Shown here: in pieces, positions 18,940-27,580 of the stretch
Layout: each line of letters opens with the position of its first letter
Position numbering within the stretch: position 1 is the stretch's first letter
Source of the DNA: an uncultured Christensenellaceae bacterium
Lineage (GTDB): Bacteria; Bacillota; Clostridia; Christensenellales; Pumilibacteraceae
Direction of reading: 5' to 3'
Assembly: GCA_910588155.1 (NCBI GenBank)
Contig: CAJUPB010000012.1
Coordinates: 1 to 64,000 of the forward strand
Length of the DNA: 64,000 nt
The notes under the pieces: generated by a model
Told to the model about the DNA's origin: nothing
Databases searched by the model: none
Seen by the model: only the letters and a program-made list of their open reading frames with translations
Made by a program: the position numbers and the translations under genes

Positions 18940-19647
18940 ATGATAAACGTAGCCATAGTCGAAGACAGCGAAAAGGACGCGGAAAAACTCGCGGACTTCG
19001 TTCGCCGCGTTTTAAACGAGGCGGGACGGCAATGTCTCATAACTTCTTTCAAAACTTCCGTATCCTTTCTCGAAGGTTATCGCGCCAACTACGAAATTGT
19101 GTTTATGGACATCGAATTGCCGGATATTGACGGAATGGAAGCCGCAAAAAGGCTGCGCGCCGCCGATTCCGACGTGATTCTTATTTTTGTCACGAATATG
19201 GCGCAATTCGCAGTCAACGGTTATGCCGTGGACGCAATGGATTTTATGGTAAAGCCCGTTTCATACGACAATCTCAAATTGAAAATGTCGAGGGCGTTGA
19301 AACGTCTGGACTTACGCAAGGACGAAAAACTCGTCATACAGGGAAAGACGGGCGCACAGGTTGTGCTTATTCCGCAAATTCGTTATGTGGAGGTTATGAA
19401 CCACAAACTGACGATTTACACCACGGAAGGGGCGGTGACGGCGTCCGGTTCGTTGAGCAAGATAGAAGAGAAACTCGCGGGCTTTGATTTTTCGCGTTGC
19501 AACAATTGTTATCTTGTGAATCTTAATTACGTTACCGGCGTGGACGACTTCACGGCTTATGTCGGCGGCGATGCGCTTTCGATAAGCCGTTCGCGCAAAA
19601 AACAGTTTTTGAAGGACATCGCCGACCATCTCGGCGGGAGTATATAG
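18940..19647 (+). CDS. LytTR-family response regulator
   Basis: The protein has 235 residues. The receiver domain has the acidic pair (VEDSEKD), the phospho-acceptor Asp57 in FMDIELPD, Thr in FVTNM and Lys in VKPVSY. The C-terminal half is a LytTR DNA-binding domain (KLVIQGKTGAQVVLIPQIRYVEVMNHKLTIYT). It should pair with the GHKL kinase 2 bases downstream. Likely targets are the lipoprotein and GH3 genes next in line, by position only. The ATG follows GGAGG. Confidence 0.92.
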   Translation: MINVAIVEDSEKDAEKLADFVRRVLNEAGRQCLITSFKTSVSFLEGYRANYEIVFMDIELPDIDGMEAAKRLRAADSDVILIFVTNMAQFAVNGYAVDAMDFMVKPVSYDNLKLKMSRALKRLDLRKDEKLVIQGKTGAQVVLIPQIRYVEVMNHKLTIYTTEGAVTASGSLSKIEEKLAGFDFSRCNNCYLVNLNYVTGVDDFTAYVGGDALSISRSRKKQFLKDIADHLGGSI

Positions 19648-19649
19648 AT

Positions 19650-21050
19650 ATGTACGAAGTCGGCGCTCTCTTTTGGTACAGACTTGTTTTTTTGACGGAG
19701 ATTCTCATTGCGGAAGCTCTGATAGTCTACCGTTTGAAACGCCGTTCTCTTTTTTGGCTGCGTCTGCCTTTGGCTGTTTTAGGCACTTATGCGCTGGCAT
19801 TTGCCGTGCCCGTTTTGGAAGGCGCGTTTTTAAGTTCGGTTATGTATCTTGCGCTGTTTGTCATAACGATTTGCGCAATGAAAATATTGTTTGACGAAAG
19901 ACTCATAAAGATAGTTTTTTGCGGCGTGGCGGCGTATACTTTACAGCATATCGCATACGAATTGTTCAATCTTTCCGCCGTGCTTATGGGTATTGCGAAT
20001 GTTTCAAACGTGCAGGGAAGCGGAACTTTCGATTTTGTTACCATTCCCAACAGCGACGGGGAAATGTTTGTCAGCGGAAACCCGTTTACGATTATGGTCT
20101 ATCTCTTTATATGGGGTATGACTTATTTCTTCGGGTATTTGTTTATCAAAAAGCGTTTGGGCGACAGGAAAGATTTTGCCGAGGACAATAAAAAGATGTT
20201 TTTTCTTGCCGCCTTAATTTTGTTTTTCGACGTTATAATAAGCTCCATAATCGCGTGGTACAGCCGCAAAGATTTTAACAGAATGTATGTGCTGTTTCTC
20301 GATTTGTTCAATATCTTTTGCTGCATATTCGCGCTGTACTTGCAGTTCGACGTCGACGACAGGGGAAAACTTCAAAACGACCTGTCTGTTATAAAACGTC
20401 TGTGGGAGGAAAAAGAGGAGCAGTACAAGGTGAGTAAATCGAACATCGAACTGATAAACCTGAAATGTCACGATTTAAAGCATCAGATACGCTCGATTGG
20501 CGAAAGCGGCTCTTTGGACAAAAACGTCGTCAAAGAAATCGAAGACGTCATATCCATTTACGATTCGTCGGTCAAAACGGGCAACGAGCCGCTGGACATT
20601 ATTTTGACGGAGAAAAGTTTGTATTGCAGCCGTCACGGAGTCAAACTCTGCTGTATAATCGACGGCAAGAAGCTGGCGTTTATGTCGCAAGCCGATTTAT
20701 ATGCCCTGTTCGGAAATATCATAGACAACGCAATCGAAGCAGTCGAACCGCTCGACGAGGGCAAAAAGACGATAAGCCTTTCCATAAAGGAAGTCAGCGG
20801 ATTTCTCACGATAAACATACATAATTATTACAACGGAGAAATTGCGTTTGAGAACAAGTTGCCGAAGACGACGAAAGGCGACAGCGCATATCACGGCTAC
20901 GGGATGAAGAGCGTAAGACTTTTGTGCGACAAGTACGGCGGCGAAATGTCGATAAAGACGGAAAATCAGGTGTTCAATCTGAATATCGTGTTTCCGAAAA
21001 CGGTTTACGCTCGTAAATCGACGGATAACGAAATAGCTATTGAAAAATAA
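19650..21050 (+). CDS. GHKL-domain sensor histidine kinase (AgrC-like)
   Basis: The protein has 466 residues. About six membrane helices fill the first 230 residues. A coiled segment leads to the histidine box KCHDLKHQIRSI, where His274 or the His four residues on is the probable phospho-acceptor. The ATP-binding domain has the N-box FGNIIDNAIEAVE and a GYGMKSVR glycine motif. This is the AgrC/ComD/VirS layout, often sensing peptides. No pro-peptide gene is evident next to it. It begins 2 bases after the response regulator stop. Confidence 0.9.
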   Translation: MYEVGALFWYRLVFLTEILIAEALIVYRLKRRSLFWLRLPLAVLGTYALAFAVPVLEGAFLSSVMYLALFVITICAMKILFDERLIKIVFCGVAAYTLQHIAYELFNLSAVLMGIANVSNVQGSGTFDFVTIPNSDGEMFVSGNPFTIMVYLFIWGMTYFFGYLFIKKRLGDRKDFAEDNKKMFFLAALILFFDVIISSIIAWYSRKDFNRMYVLFLDLFNIFCCIFALYLQFDVDDRGKLQNDLSVIKRLWEEKEEQYKVSKSNIELINLKCHDLKHQIRSIGESGSLDKNVVKEIEDVISIYDSSVKTGNEPLDIILTEKSLYCSRHGVKLCCIIDGKKLAFMSQADLYALFGNIIDNAIEAVEPLDEGKKTISLSIKEVSGFLTINIHNYYNGEIAFENKLPKTTKGDSAYHGYGMKSVRLLCDKYGGEMSIKTENQVFNLNIVFPKTVYARKSTDNEIAIEK

Positions 21051-21069
21051 AAATCAGCGTTTATAATTA

Positions 21070-21104
21070 CGGTGTAACCGAAAATCAACGGTTATGCCGT
21101 TTTT
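21070..21104 (+). terminator. Hairpin with T-run after the kinase gene
   Basis: CGG-TGT-AACCG and CGGTT-ATG-CCG form a stem with an internal loop, followed by five T. It could stop or weaken transcription into the lipoprotein and GH3 genes. Confidence 0.5.
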
Positions 21105-21151
21105 ATGTACATAATTGCGGGATAACATCGATAAAGGAAGGAGGATTTTGT

Positions 21152-23097
21152 ATGAAAAGAAGAAAGTGGGTCTGCGCGCTGACGGCGTTTGCACTCGTCT
21201 GTGTGCTCGCTTTGGCGGCGTGCGGCGGAAAAAATTCGCCGCCGCCCGATGTCCCCCCCCCCCGAAAGTAACGGAGGGCGACGTTTGCATCGATTTGGAG
21301 ATAGCCAAAAATCCGACGAGGACGGAATATAAGAGCGGCGAGAAATTTTCTCCCGCGGGTCTTGTATTCAACGCCGTATATCAAAACGGCTTCGACGGCG
21401 ACAAGAATCTTACGGGCGGAGATTTGGACGGATGGTCTCCTCGCGGAGCGTTGGACAGCAGCGTCAAAGAAATTGCGCTTTTGTTCGAGGGCTTCGAGAA
21501 AAAGCTGCCGATTACGGTTTCCGACAAAGTACTGCTCGGCGTGGAAATAACGCGCGAGCCCGATATAACTTCGTATTCTCTCGGCGACCCGCTTGATTTG
21601 AGCGGACTTGTTATGAAAGCGTCGTACGAAGAGGGCGACGTGGACAATGAAGTCGGATATACTATAACCGACAAAGACGGAAAAGAATACGTGCAGGGTA
21701 CGATTTTGGATGAGGCTGTCAAAGATTTGACCCTGACGTTGACGCTTACCGTCGGCGAAGTTACCAAAACCGATACTTTTGTCATTCACGTATACGGCGG
21801 CATAACCGTTCAGGCGGAAGACGTCGTAAAAAGCGGCGACACCGCTCCTACGGATGCAAGCTATACGGTGATTAAAGGCAAGGGCGAATTGAAAACCGAT
21901 TGCACTTGGACGGGGACAGGGTATATCGGAAGCATAGAAAAAGGCTTTGAAATAGAATTCTACATCTATTCGGAGGGAGAAATCGCAAATGCCGATTTGG
22001 TGCTTTTGGCGGCGTCTACGGTGCAGGATGTTCCGAATAACACTATGCTCGATATGCAATTCAACAGATTCTGCAAAGTGTATATAGGAGAGGAGAATGA
22101 AGAGGTTTACATTGACGACGATGTAGTTATCCCCGGCAAACCGTTCCCCGAAGCAAATAGCGGAGGAAACAAGTGGACGAATTGGGCGGACGTGCCGTTC
22201 GGAAAGATTGACATAAAGAGAGGCTTCAATAAAGTCAGGGTCGTTTGTATAGGCGGTATCCCCGACAGCAGCAGTTATCCGAGAACGCCGAATATCGACA
22301 GGCTTGACGTCAGACTTTCCGACGACGACCCCGACGAGGTGACTCGCGGCGACGTTTGCACGGACATTACGATAAAGACTGCGCCGACAAAGCTTGCATA
22401 TAAAGAGGGCGAATATTTCTCCGCGGACGGCATCGTATTCGACGCAGTTTACAAAAACGGTTACGGCGGAGACGTGAACCTCGGCGCAAACCGCTTGACT
22501 TGGACGCCTGCGGGAGAACTTACGAAAGACGATACTTTCGTAATACTGAAATTCAAGAACTTTGAAAAGAAAATAGACATTACGGTGCGCGAAACGCAGC
22601 TGATAACCGTGGAAGCCGAGGCTACCTTGGCGAGCGGAGCGACAACGCCGACAAACGAGAGCTATACGGTTATTTCCGGCAAGTACAAGAAGGAAGACGG
22701 AAAAGGTCTGAACGGCAGCGCCAGCATAAGCGACGTAAGCGTCGGAACAAAAATCGAGTTTTACGTTTACAGCGAGCAGACGGTGGAAAATGCCGAATTG
22801 ATTTTGACGGCGGCATCTTTGAAGCGCGGCAGCGGCTTTACCGAAGATTTGAAATTCAATCAACTGTTCAAACTTACGGTGGACGATGCGGAGGTGACGA
22901 TACCGGACGACGTATTGATAAAGGGTAAAACGCAAGGTTCCGGCGAGAGTATATGGTTCTTGTGGACCAAAAACCTGTTATCCGAAATCGGTTTGAAACA
23001 GGGCTTTACCAAAATCGGCATCGAATGTATTGCCACGATAAACGACGGCGGAATTCAACGCGCGGCAAATATCGACAAGATTGAGATACGCTATTAA
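21152..23097 (+). CDS. Lipoprotein with duplicated Ig-like and carbohydrate-binding-like modules; frameshifted at an 11-C tract
   Basis: The ATG at 21152 follows GGAGG and encodes a signal peptide with lipobox LAAC. After an Asn-Ser-Pro linker the frame enters 11 consecutive C at 21253-21263 and stops at TAA a few codons later. The body of the protein (VTEGDVCIDLEI onward, to 23097) is in another frame that becomes continuous with the signal peptide if the tract has 12 or 9 C. The alternative in-frame TTG at 21115 lacks a ribosome site and a signal peptide. The body has two copies of a unit: a Big_3-type domain (GDVCIDLEIAKNPTRTEY and GDVCTDITIKTAPTKLAY) followed by a beta-rich domain like carbohydrate-binding modules (VQAEDVVKSGDTAPT and VEAEATLASGATTPT). 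The gap to the GH3 gene is 12 bases. Confidence 0.8.
21253..21263 (+). repeat. Poly-C tract (11 C) inside the lipoprotein reading frame
   Basis: Eleven C directly after the signal-peptide linker. The count is one short of what would join the signal peptide to the body of the protein. Homopolymers of this length slip in replication and are also a common sequencing or assembly error. Confidence 0.9.
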
Positions 23098-23109
23098 AGG
23101 AGACAGTAA

Positions 23110-26100
23110 ATGGAAAATAAAACGAAGAAAAAATTATTGCTCAAACCTTCTCAAATAGTTATTATCATTGTCACGGTTATAGTGACCGCGATTATGATAA
23201 CGGCAGACTGTTTCGCGTCGAAGTATGCGCCCATAATATCGACTTTCCTCGGTTGTACAGAACAGTTGGAGGGCGACACTTCCAAGGTCGAGGAAGGCGC
23301 AAAGAGCGGCGACGAGGTGGTCAGAAAGTTGGCGGACGACGGCGTGGTGCTTATGAAAAACGCGCCGCACGCAAGCGGAGGCAACACGCTTCCTCTCCCT
23401 GCGTCGCAGAAGAATATAAACGTATTCGGCTGGTACGCCACGGATGCGGGATTCCTGCTTGCGGGCAACGGTTCGGGACGCTCTTATGTTCACCCCGACA
23501 ATAAAGTGACATTTTTGCAAGCGCTTAAAGCCGGCGGTTTCAATTATAACGACGAAATAATCAAGATATACGAAAAACACCGCACGACCGAAGATGCGGA
23601 TTGGGGCGAAAGTGCGAATTGGAACAACCGATACAACACCAAGCTCAAAGAACCGCAGACGGCAACGGCGTTTCCCGCAGACGTCGTGACTCGGGCAAAA
23701 GAGTTTTCCGACACGGCGGTCGTGGTGCTGTCGCGTTACAGCGGCGAATACATCGGGCGCATAAGCTCGACGCAAAAGAAGTCGGGACTGCCGGAAGATA
23801 CGACGCGTTCGGTAAGCGAAATAAGCACGGAAGAAGAAACGTTGATTAAGATGTGCACGTCGAATTTCGACCGAGTCATCGTGATTTTCAATACGGGTTC
23901 GATAATGGATATGACGTTCATAGACGACGAGGAGAATTTCGGAAAGATAGGCGCGGCGATGAACGTCGGGTATATGGGACAGTCGGGCGCGACGGCGATT
24001 CCGAAGATTCTTTCGGGCGAAATCAGTCCGAGCGGCAAACTTGCCGACACTGTGCTTTACGACCCCGACGTCAACGAGATTTCCCGCGTCAACGGCGAAT
24101 CGAAAGACATAGTTTATGCCGAAGACATATATGTCGGTTACAAATTCTACGAAACTGCCGACAAAGAAGGCTATTTCAAAGACAAAACCAAATTCGGAAA
24201 GACGGGATATGACGCAGTGGTGCAATATCCTTTCGGTCACGGACTGTCCTATACGACGTTTGATTGGGAAATCGAATCCGTGAGTTTGCCCGACGGCGAA
24301 GAACTTACGAAGGAGACCGAAATCGAGCTGAAAGTCAAAGTGACCAACAGCGGCAATAAAGAGGGCAAGGACGTCGTTCAGCTTTACTATACTGCGCCTT
24401 ATATAAAAGGCGGCATAGAGAAGTCTGCCGTAAATCTTTTGGACTTTGCCAAAACAAAGTCTTTGAAGCCGCAGGAATCGGATGTCGTAACGTTTACGTT
24501 TACGCCGTACGAAATGGCGAGCTACGACTGCTATGACAAGAACGGAACAGAGACTACGGGTTGGGAGCTTGATATCGGCAAATACGAAATCAAACTTATG
24601 ACCGATTCGCATCATCTGAAACCGATGGAACAAAACACGCTGACATACGAGATTAAAGATTTCGTATTGCGTTACCGCAAAGACCCCGTCAGCAACGGAA
24701 GAATCAGAAACCGTTTTACGGGAGAATTGGCGTACGGAGAGTGTGCCTTGGACGGCTCTACGCTCGGAGTGGATTGGAAATATCTTTCGAGAGGAGATAT
24801 TGCGGGAACCGTTCCGAAAGAGAGATGCAAAGGGCTTTCCGACAAGACGGTTGCGCCTTATGCGAACTATCAATACGACCTTTACGATTATACGCAAAAG
24901 CCCGTTATGGGTCGTGACGGAGGTTTGAGGTTGGTCACGAAGGAAGACGGCAGTACGGCTTCCGAAGACGAACTGACGGGCAAGAAAGAAGCTTCGCTGA
25001 AATATAACGAAGAATTGATTTTCAAGCTCGGACAGAAAGAGAATTGGAATGCGCCCGAATGGGATACGCTTCTGAATCAATTGACGGAAGAAGATTTGAG
25101 AACCATTGTCGAAGACGGCGGATACGGTACGCGTGCGGCGGCAAGCATAGGCAAACTGATTTGGTGGGACTACGACGGTCCGTCGGGATTCAACAGAACC
25201 AACCTTTCCCCTAACGTGGAAGGCTCCAAAATGACGGCATTGCCCGCCGAAAACCTCGTTGCGCAGACTTGGAGCAAGCAGCTTGTGTATCAGTCGGGAC
25301 AAATCATCGGTATAGACGGTCAGAATTTCGGTATATCGGGCATATACGCGCCCTGTATCAATCTTCACCGCGAAATGCTGAACGGCAGAAATTACGAATG
25401 TTACAGCGAAGACCCGATTTTGAGCGGCTACCTTGCGGCGAATTTTGTTCGCGGAGCAAAGTCTAACGGCGTGTATTCGTTCCTGAAACATCTTGCTCTG
25501 TACGATTCTTCGCCCTACACCGACAAACGCGTTTGGTGCACGGAACAGAATTTCCGCGAGAACTATTTGAAACCTTTCGAGATTGCCATAAAGAAAGGCG
25601 AGGCAATCGGCGCAATGGTGTCTTTCAACAAGATAGGCGCTACTTGGGCGGGTGCCAATCAGGCTATGATAGACGGAGTGCTTCGCACGGAGTTCGGTTT
25701 CAAGGGCATAATAGTGACCGACTACGACGACGGCGGAGATTCCAATATGAAGCTTCGCGCGGGAATAAGAGCGGGCGTGAACACCCAGCTCAATCCGCTT
25801 TACGGCAAAGCGGGTACGCACGGCCGTTTGAATATGAACGATGCCGTCGACGTGAATCTCGCGAGAGAATCGGCAAAACAGATAATCTATGCGTCTTGCA
25901 ATACCTATTACTTTGCAAAGAACAATACCGACAAAAACGAGTATTCTACGGAAATATCGGGACCGCGTGTTTTGAAAAAGAGTTTCGAATGGTGGATACC
26001 CGTCGTCATAGTCATAAACATTGCGGTATTCGGTGTGCTTGTGTGGCGCGGACTCGTCGCGTTTTTGCCGAAACGAAAGGCAGTTGCGGCAGGGGTAGGC

Positions 26101-26358
26101 GAAACGGAGGCGGAAGTCTCCGACGGCGGCGGAAAGAGCAGAAAAGGTTTCTTCGATATATTCAAGAGAAAGAAGAAGAACGCAGAGCAGGATACGTTCG
26201 AAGTGGTCGGCGGCGACGGCGTCGTGAAGTCTGTTTCCGCAGACGGCGAACGCATAAGGCAGTTGGAAACCGAAAATGCGGAGTTGAAACGAGCGGTCGA
26301 AGAATTGACGGAAAAACTTGCGGCATTCGAAGCCGAGCGGCCGAAGAAAAAGAAATAA
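23110..26358 (+). CDS. Second membrane-anchored GH3 glycosidase with permuted domain order and coiled-coil tail
   Basis: The protein has 1082 residues. The order is N-terminal membrane helix (about 14-35), GH3 alpha/beta sandwich (VRKLADDGVVLMKN), fibronectin-III-like domain (FGHGLSYTTF), then the catalytic barrel. The barrel shows NLHREMLNGRNYECYSEDP, KHLALYDSS and nucleophile Asp871 in IVTDYDDGG. A second membrane helix (WWIPVVIVINIAVFGVLVW) precedes a cytoplasmic tail of about 110 residues ending in a heptad-rich coiled coil (LETENAELKRAVEEL). It shares its plan with the GH3 at 1865 but the two are well diverged. It follows the frameshifted lipoprotein by 12 bases, so the two are probably made together, perhaps under the two-component pair upstream. 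Substrate unknown. Confidence 0.88.
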   Translation: MENKTKKKLLLKPSQIVIIIVTVIVTAIMITADCFASKYAPIISTFLGCTEQLEGDTSKVEEGAKSGDEVVRKLADDGVVLMKNAPHASGGNTLPLPASQKNINVFGWYATDAGFLLAGNGSGRSYVHPDNKVTFLQALKAGGFNYNDEIIKIYEKHRTTEDADWGESANWNNRYNTKLKEPQTATAFPADVVTRAKEFSDTAVVVLSRYSGEYIGRISSTQKKSGLPEDTTRSVSEISTEEETLIKMCTSNFDRVIVIFNTGSIMDMTFIDDEENFGKIGAAMNVGYMGQSGATAIPKILSGEISPSGKLADTVLYDPDVNEISRVNGESKDIVYAEDIYVGYKFYETADKEGYFKDKTKFGKTGYDAVVQYPFGHGLSYTTFDWEIESVSLPDGEELTKETEIELKVKVTNSGNKEGKDVVQLYYTAPYIKGGIEKSAVNLLDFAKTKSLKPQESDVVTFTFTPYEMASYDCYDKNGTETTGWELDIGKYEIKLMTDSHHLKPMEQNTLTYEIKDFVLRYRKDPVSNGRIRNRFTGELAYGECALDGSTLGVDWKYLSRGDIAGTVPKERCKGLSDKTVAPYANYQYDLYDYTQKPVMGRDGGLRLVTKEDGSTASEDELTGKKEASLKYNEELIFKLGQKENWNAPEWDTLLNQLTEEDLRTIVEDGGYGTRAAASIGKLIWWDYDGPSGFNRTNLSPNVEGSKMTALPAENLVAQTWSKQLVYQSGQIIGIDGQNFGISGIYAPCINLHREMLNGRNYECYSEDPILSGYLAANFVRGAKSNGVYSFLKHLALYDSSPYTDKRVWCTEQNFRENYLKPFEIAIKKGEAIGAMVSFNKIGATWAGANQAMIDGVLRTEFGFKGIIVTDYDDGGDSNMKLRAGIRAGVNTQLNPLYGKAGTHGRLNMNDAVDVNLARESAKQIIYASCNTYYFAKNNTDKNEYSTEISGPRVLKKSFEWWIPVVIVINIAVFGVLVWRGLVAFLPKRKAVAAGVGETEAEVSDGGGKSRKGFFDIFKRKKKNAEQDTFEVVGGDGVVKSVSADGERIRQLETENAELKRAVEELTEKLAAFEAERPKKKK

Positions 26359-26370
26359 TGCAGGCAAACA

Positions 26371-26402
26371 AAAACGGCAGGTCAAGCGACCCGCCGTTTT
26401 TT
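26371..26402. terminator. Bidirectional terminator between GH3 and ilvC
   Basis: AAAACGGC-A-GGTC and GACC-C-GCCGTTTT form a long stem with one mismatch, with A-rich and T-rich flanks. It can serve both converging genes. Confidence 0.85.
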
Positions 26403-26412
26403 CTATATGAGT

Positions 26413-27420
26413 TTATTTGTTATATTTGTCTTCGTCGCTCCACGAATACATCTTGCGCAATTCTTCGCCGACTTGTTCCAATTGATGTTCGGCTTCCAAT
26501 CTGCGGGTGGCATTGAAATATGCCCGACCGTTGTTGTTTTCGGCTATCCAATTGCTTGCGAAAGTGCCGTTTTGTATTTCGGTCAAAACTTTCTTCATTT
26601 CTTTTTTCGTTTCTTCGGTTATGATTCGGTTGCCGATTTTGTAGTCGCCGTATTCCGCCGTGTCGGAAATGGAATAGCGCATAAATTTGAAACCGCCGCG
26701 GTATATGAGGTCGACTATGAGTTTCATTTCGTGTATACATTCGAAATATGCGTTTTGCGGGTCGTATCCCGCTTCCACCAATGTTTCGAAACCTGCTTTC
26801 ATAAGCGCGGTCACGCCACCGCAAAGCACGGCTTGCTCGCCGAACAGGTCGGTTTCGGTTTCGCATTTGAACGTCGTTTCCAAAACGCCGGCTCTCGCGC
26901 CGCCTATACCCAAAGCATACGCCAATGCTGTTTCCAAAGCTTTTCCCGTTGCGTTTTGGTGTATTGCGACAAGGCAGGGGACGCCCTTGCCTTCGACGTA
27001 TTCGCTTCTTACGGTATGCCCGGGGCCTTTCGGCGCAATCATAAACACGTCTACGTCTGCGGGCGGAACAATCTGTTTGAAGTGTATGTTGAAACCGTGG
27101 GCAAATGCCAGCGCTTTTCCTGCCGTCAGATTAGGCAAAATATCATCGCGGTAAATTTTCGCTTGCTTTTCGTCGGGCGTGAGTATCATAATGACGTCGG
27201 CTTTTTTTGCCGCTTCCGCTGTGTTCAAAACGGTCAGTCCAGCTTTTTCCGCTTTCTCGCGGCTCTTGGACCCTTCGTATAATCCGACCACGACTTTGAC
27301 GCCGCTTTCTTTGAGATTGAGCGCGTGCGCGTGTCCCTGCGAGCCGTATCCTATAATCGCAACGGTCTTCTTTTTGAGATAGTCGAGATTGCAGTCCTGC
27401 ATATAGTAAATTTTTGCCAT
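26413..27420 (-). CDS. ilvC: Ketol-acid reductoisomerase
   Basis: The protein has 335 residues, the class I length. It converts acetolactate or acetohydroxybutyrate to the dihydroxy acid in valine, isoleucine and leucine synthesis, using NAD(P)H and Mg. The Rossmann motif is GYGSQGHAHALNL. The catalytic part has MIAPKGPGHTVR, the metal-binding D/E region GVLETTFKCETETDLFGEQ, and the CIHEMK segment. No other branched-chain genes are nearby. It has its own consensus promoter and a short leader; I see no T-box. Confidence 0.97.
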   Translation of the reverse strand: MAKIYYMQDCNLDYLKKKTVAIIGYGSQGHAHALNLKESGVKVVVGLYEGSKSREKAEKAGLTVLNTAEAAKKADVIMILTPDEKQAKIYRDDILPNLTAGKALAFAHGFNIHFKQIVPPADVDVFMIAPKGPGHTVRSEYVEGKGVPCLVAIHQNATGKALETALAYALGIGGARAGVLETTFKCETETDLFGEQAVLCGGVTALMKAGFETLVEAGYDPQNAYFECIHEMKLIVDLIYRGGFKFMRYSISDTAEYGDYKIGNRIITEETKKEMKKVLTEIQNGTFASNWIAENNNGRAYFNATRRLEAEHQLEQVGEELRKMYSWSDEDKYNK

Positions 27421-27483
27421 AGTATTATATACTCCTTAAAATAATTACGGTTTGTTTAACGCTTTAACACGCTATTGTATTCA

Positions 27484-27512
27484 ATTATACATTTCGCGGC
27501 GAGGTTTGTCAA
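27484..27512 (-). promoter_or_regulatory. Sigma-A promoter of ilvC
   Basis: On the minus strand TTGACA (27512-27507) and TATAAT (27489-27484) are 17 bases apart, a perfect consensus. The leader would be about 55 bases, too short for a T-box. Confidence 0.85.
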
Positions 27513-27517
27513 ATTTA

Positions 27518-27546
27518 TTGACGGGTTAATGCCGTTTTGATATAAT
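27518..27546 (+). promoter_or_regulatory. Sigma-A promoter of the DUF815 ATPase gene
   Basis: TTGACG at 27518 and TATAAT at 27541 are 17 bases apart. Its -35 box lies only six bases from the -35 of the divergent ilvC promoter, so the two may compete or share control. Confidence 0.8.
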
Positions 27547-27580
27547 TGTTTTTGTTATTAAAAAAAGGAGGCTTGCTAAA

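Noticed and set aside
23134..26385. Open frame of over 1000 codons antisense to the second GH3 gene, and others such as 1655-3397 and 10993-13347 on the minus strand
   Set aside because: The sense genes rarely use TTA, CTA and TCA, so antisense stops are scarce. The antisense proteins have no recognisable domains or ribosome sites.
26407..27282. Plus-strand open frame across ilvC
   Set aside because: ilvC on the minus strand is unmistakable; the plus frame is its shadow.
27421..27480. T-box or leucine-type leader before ilvC
   Set aside because: The leader from the consensus promoter is only about 55 bases and has no T-box bulge sequence or terminator.
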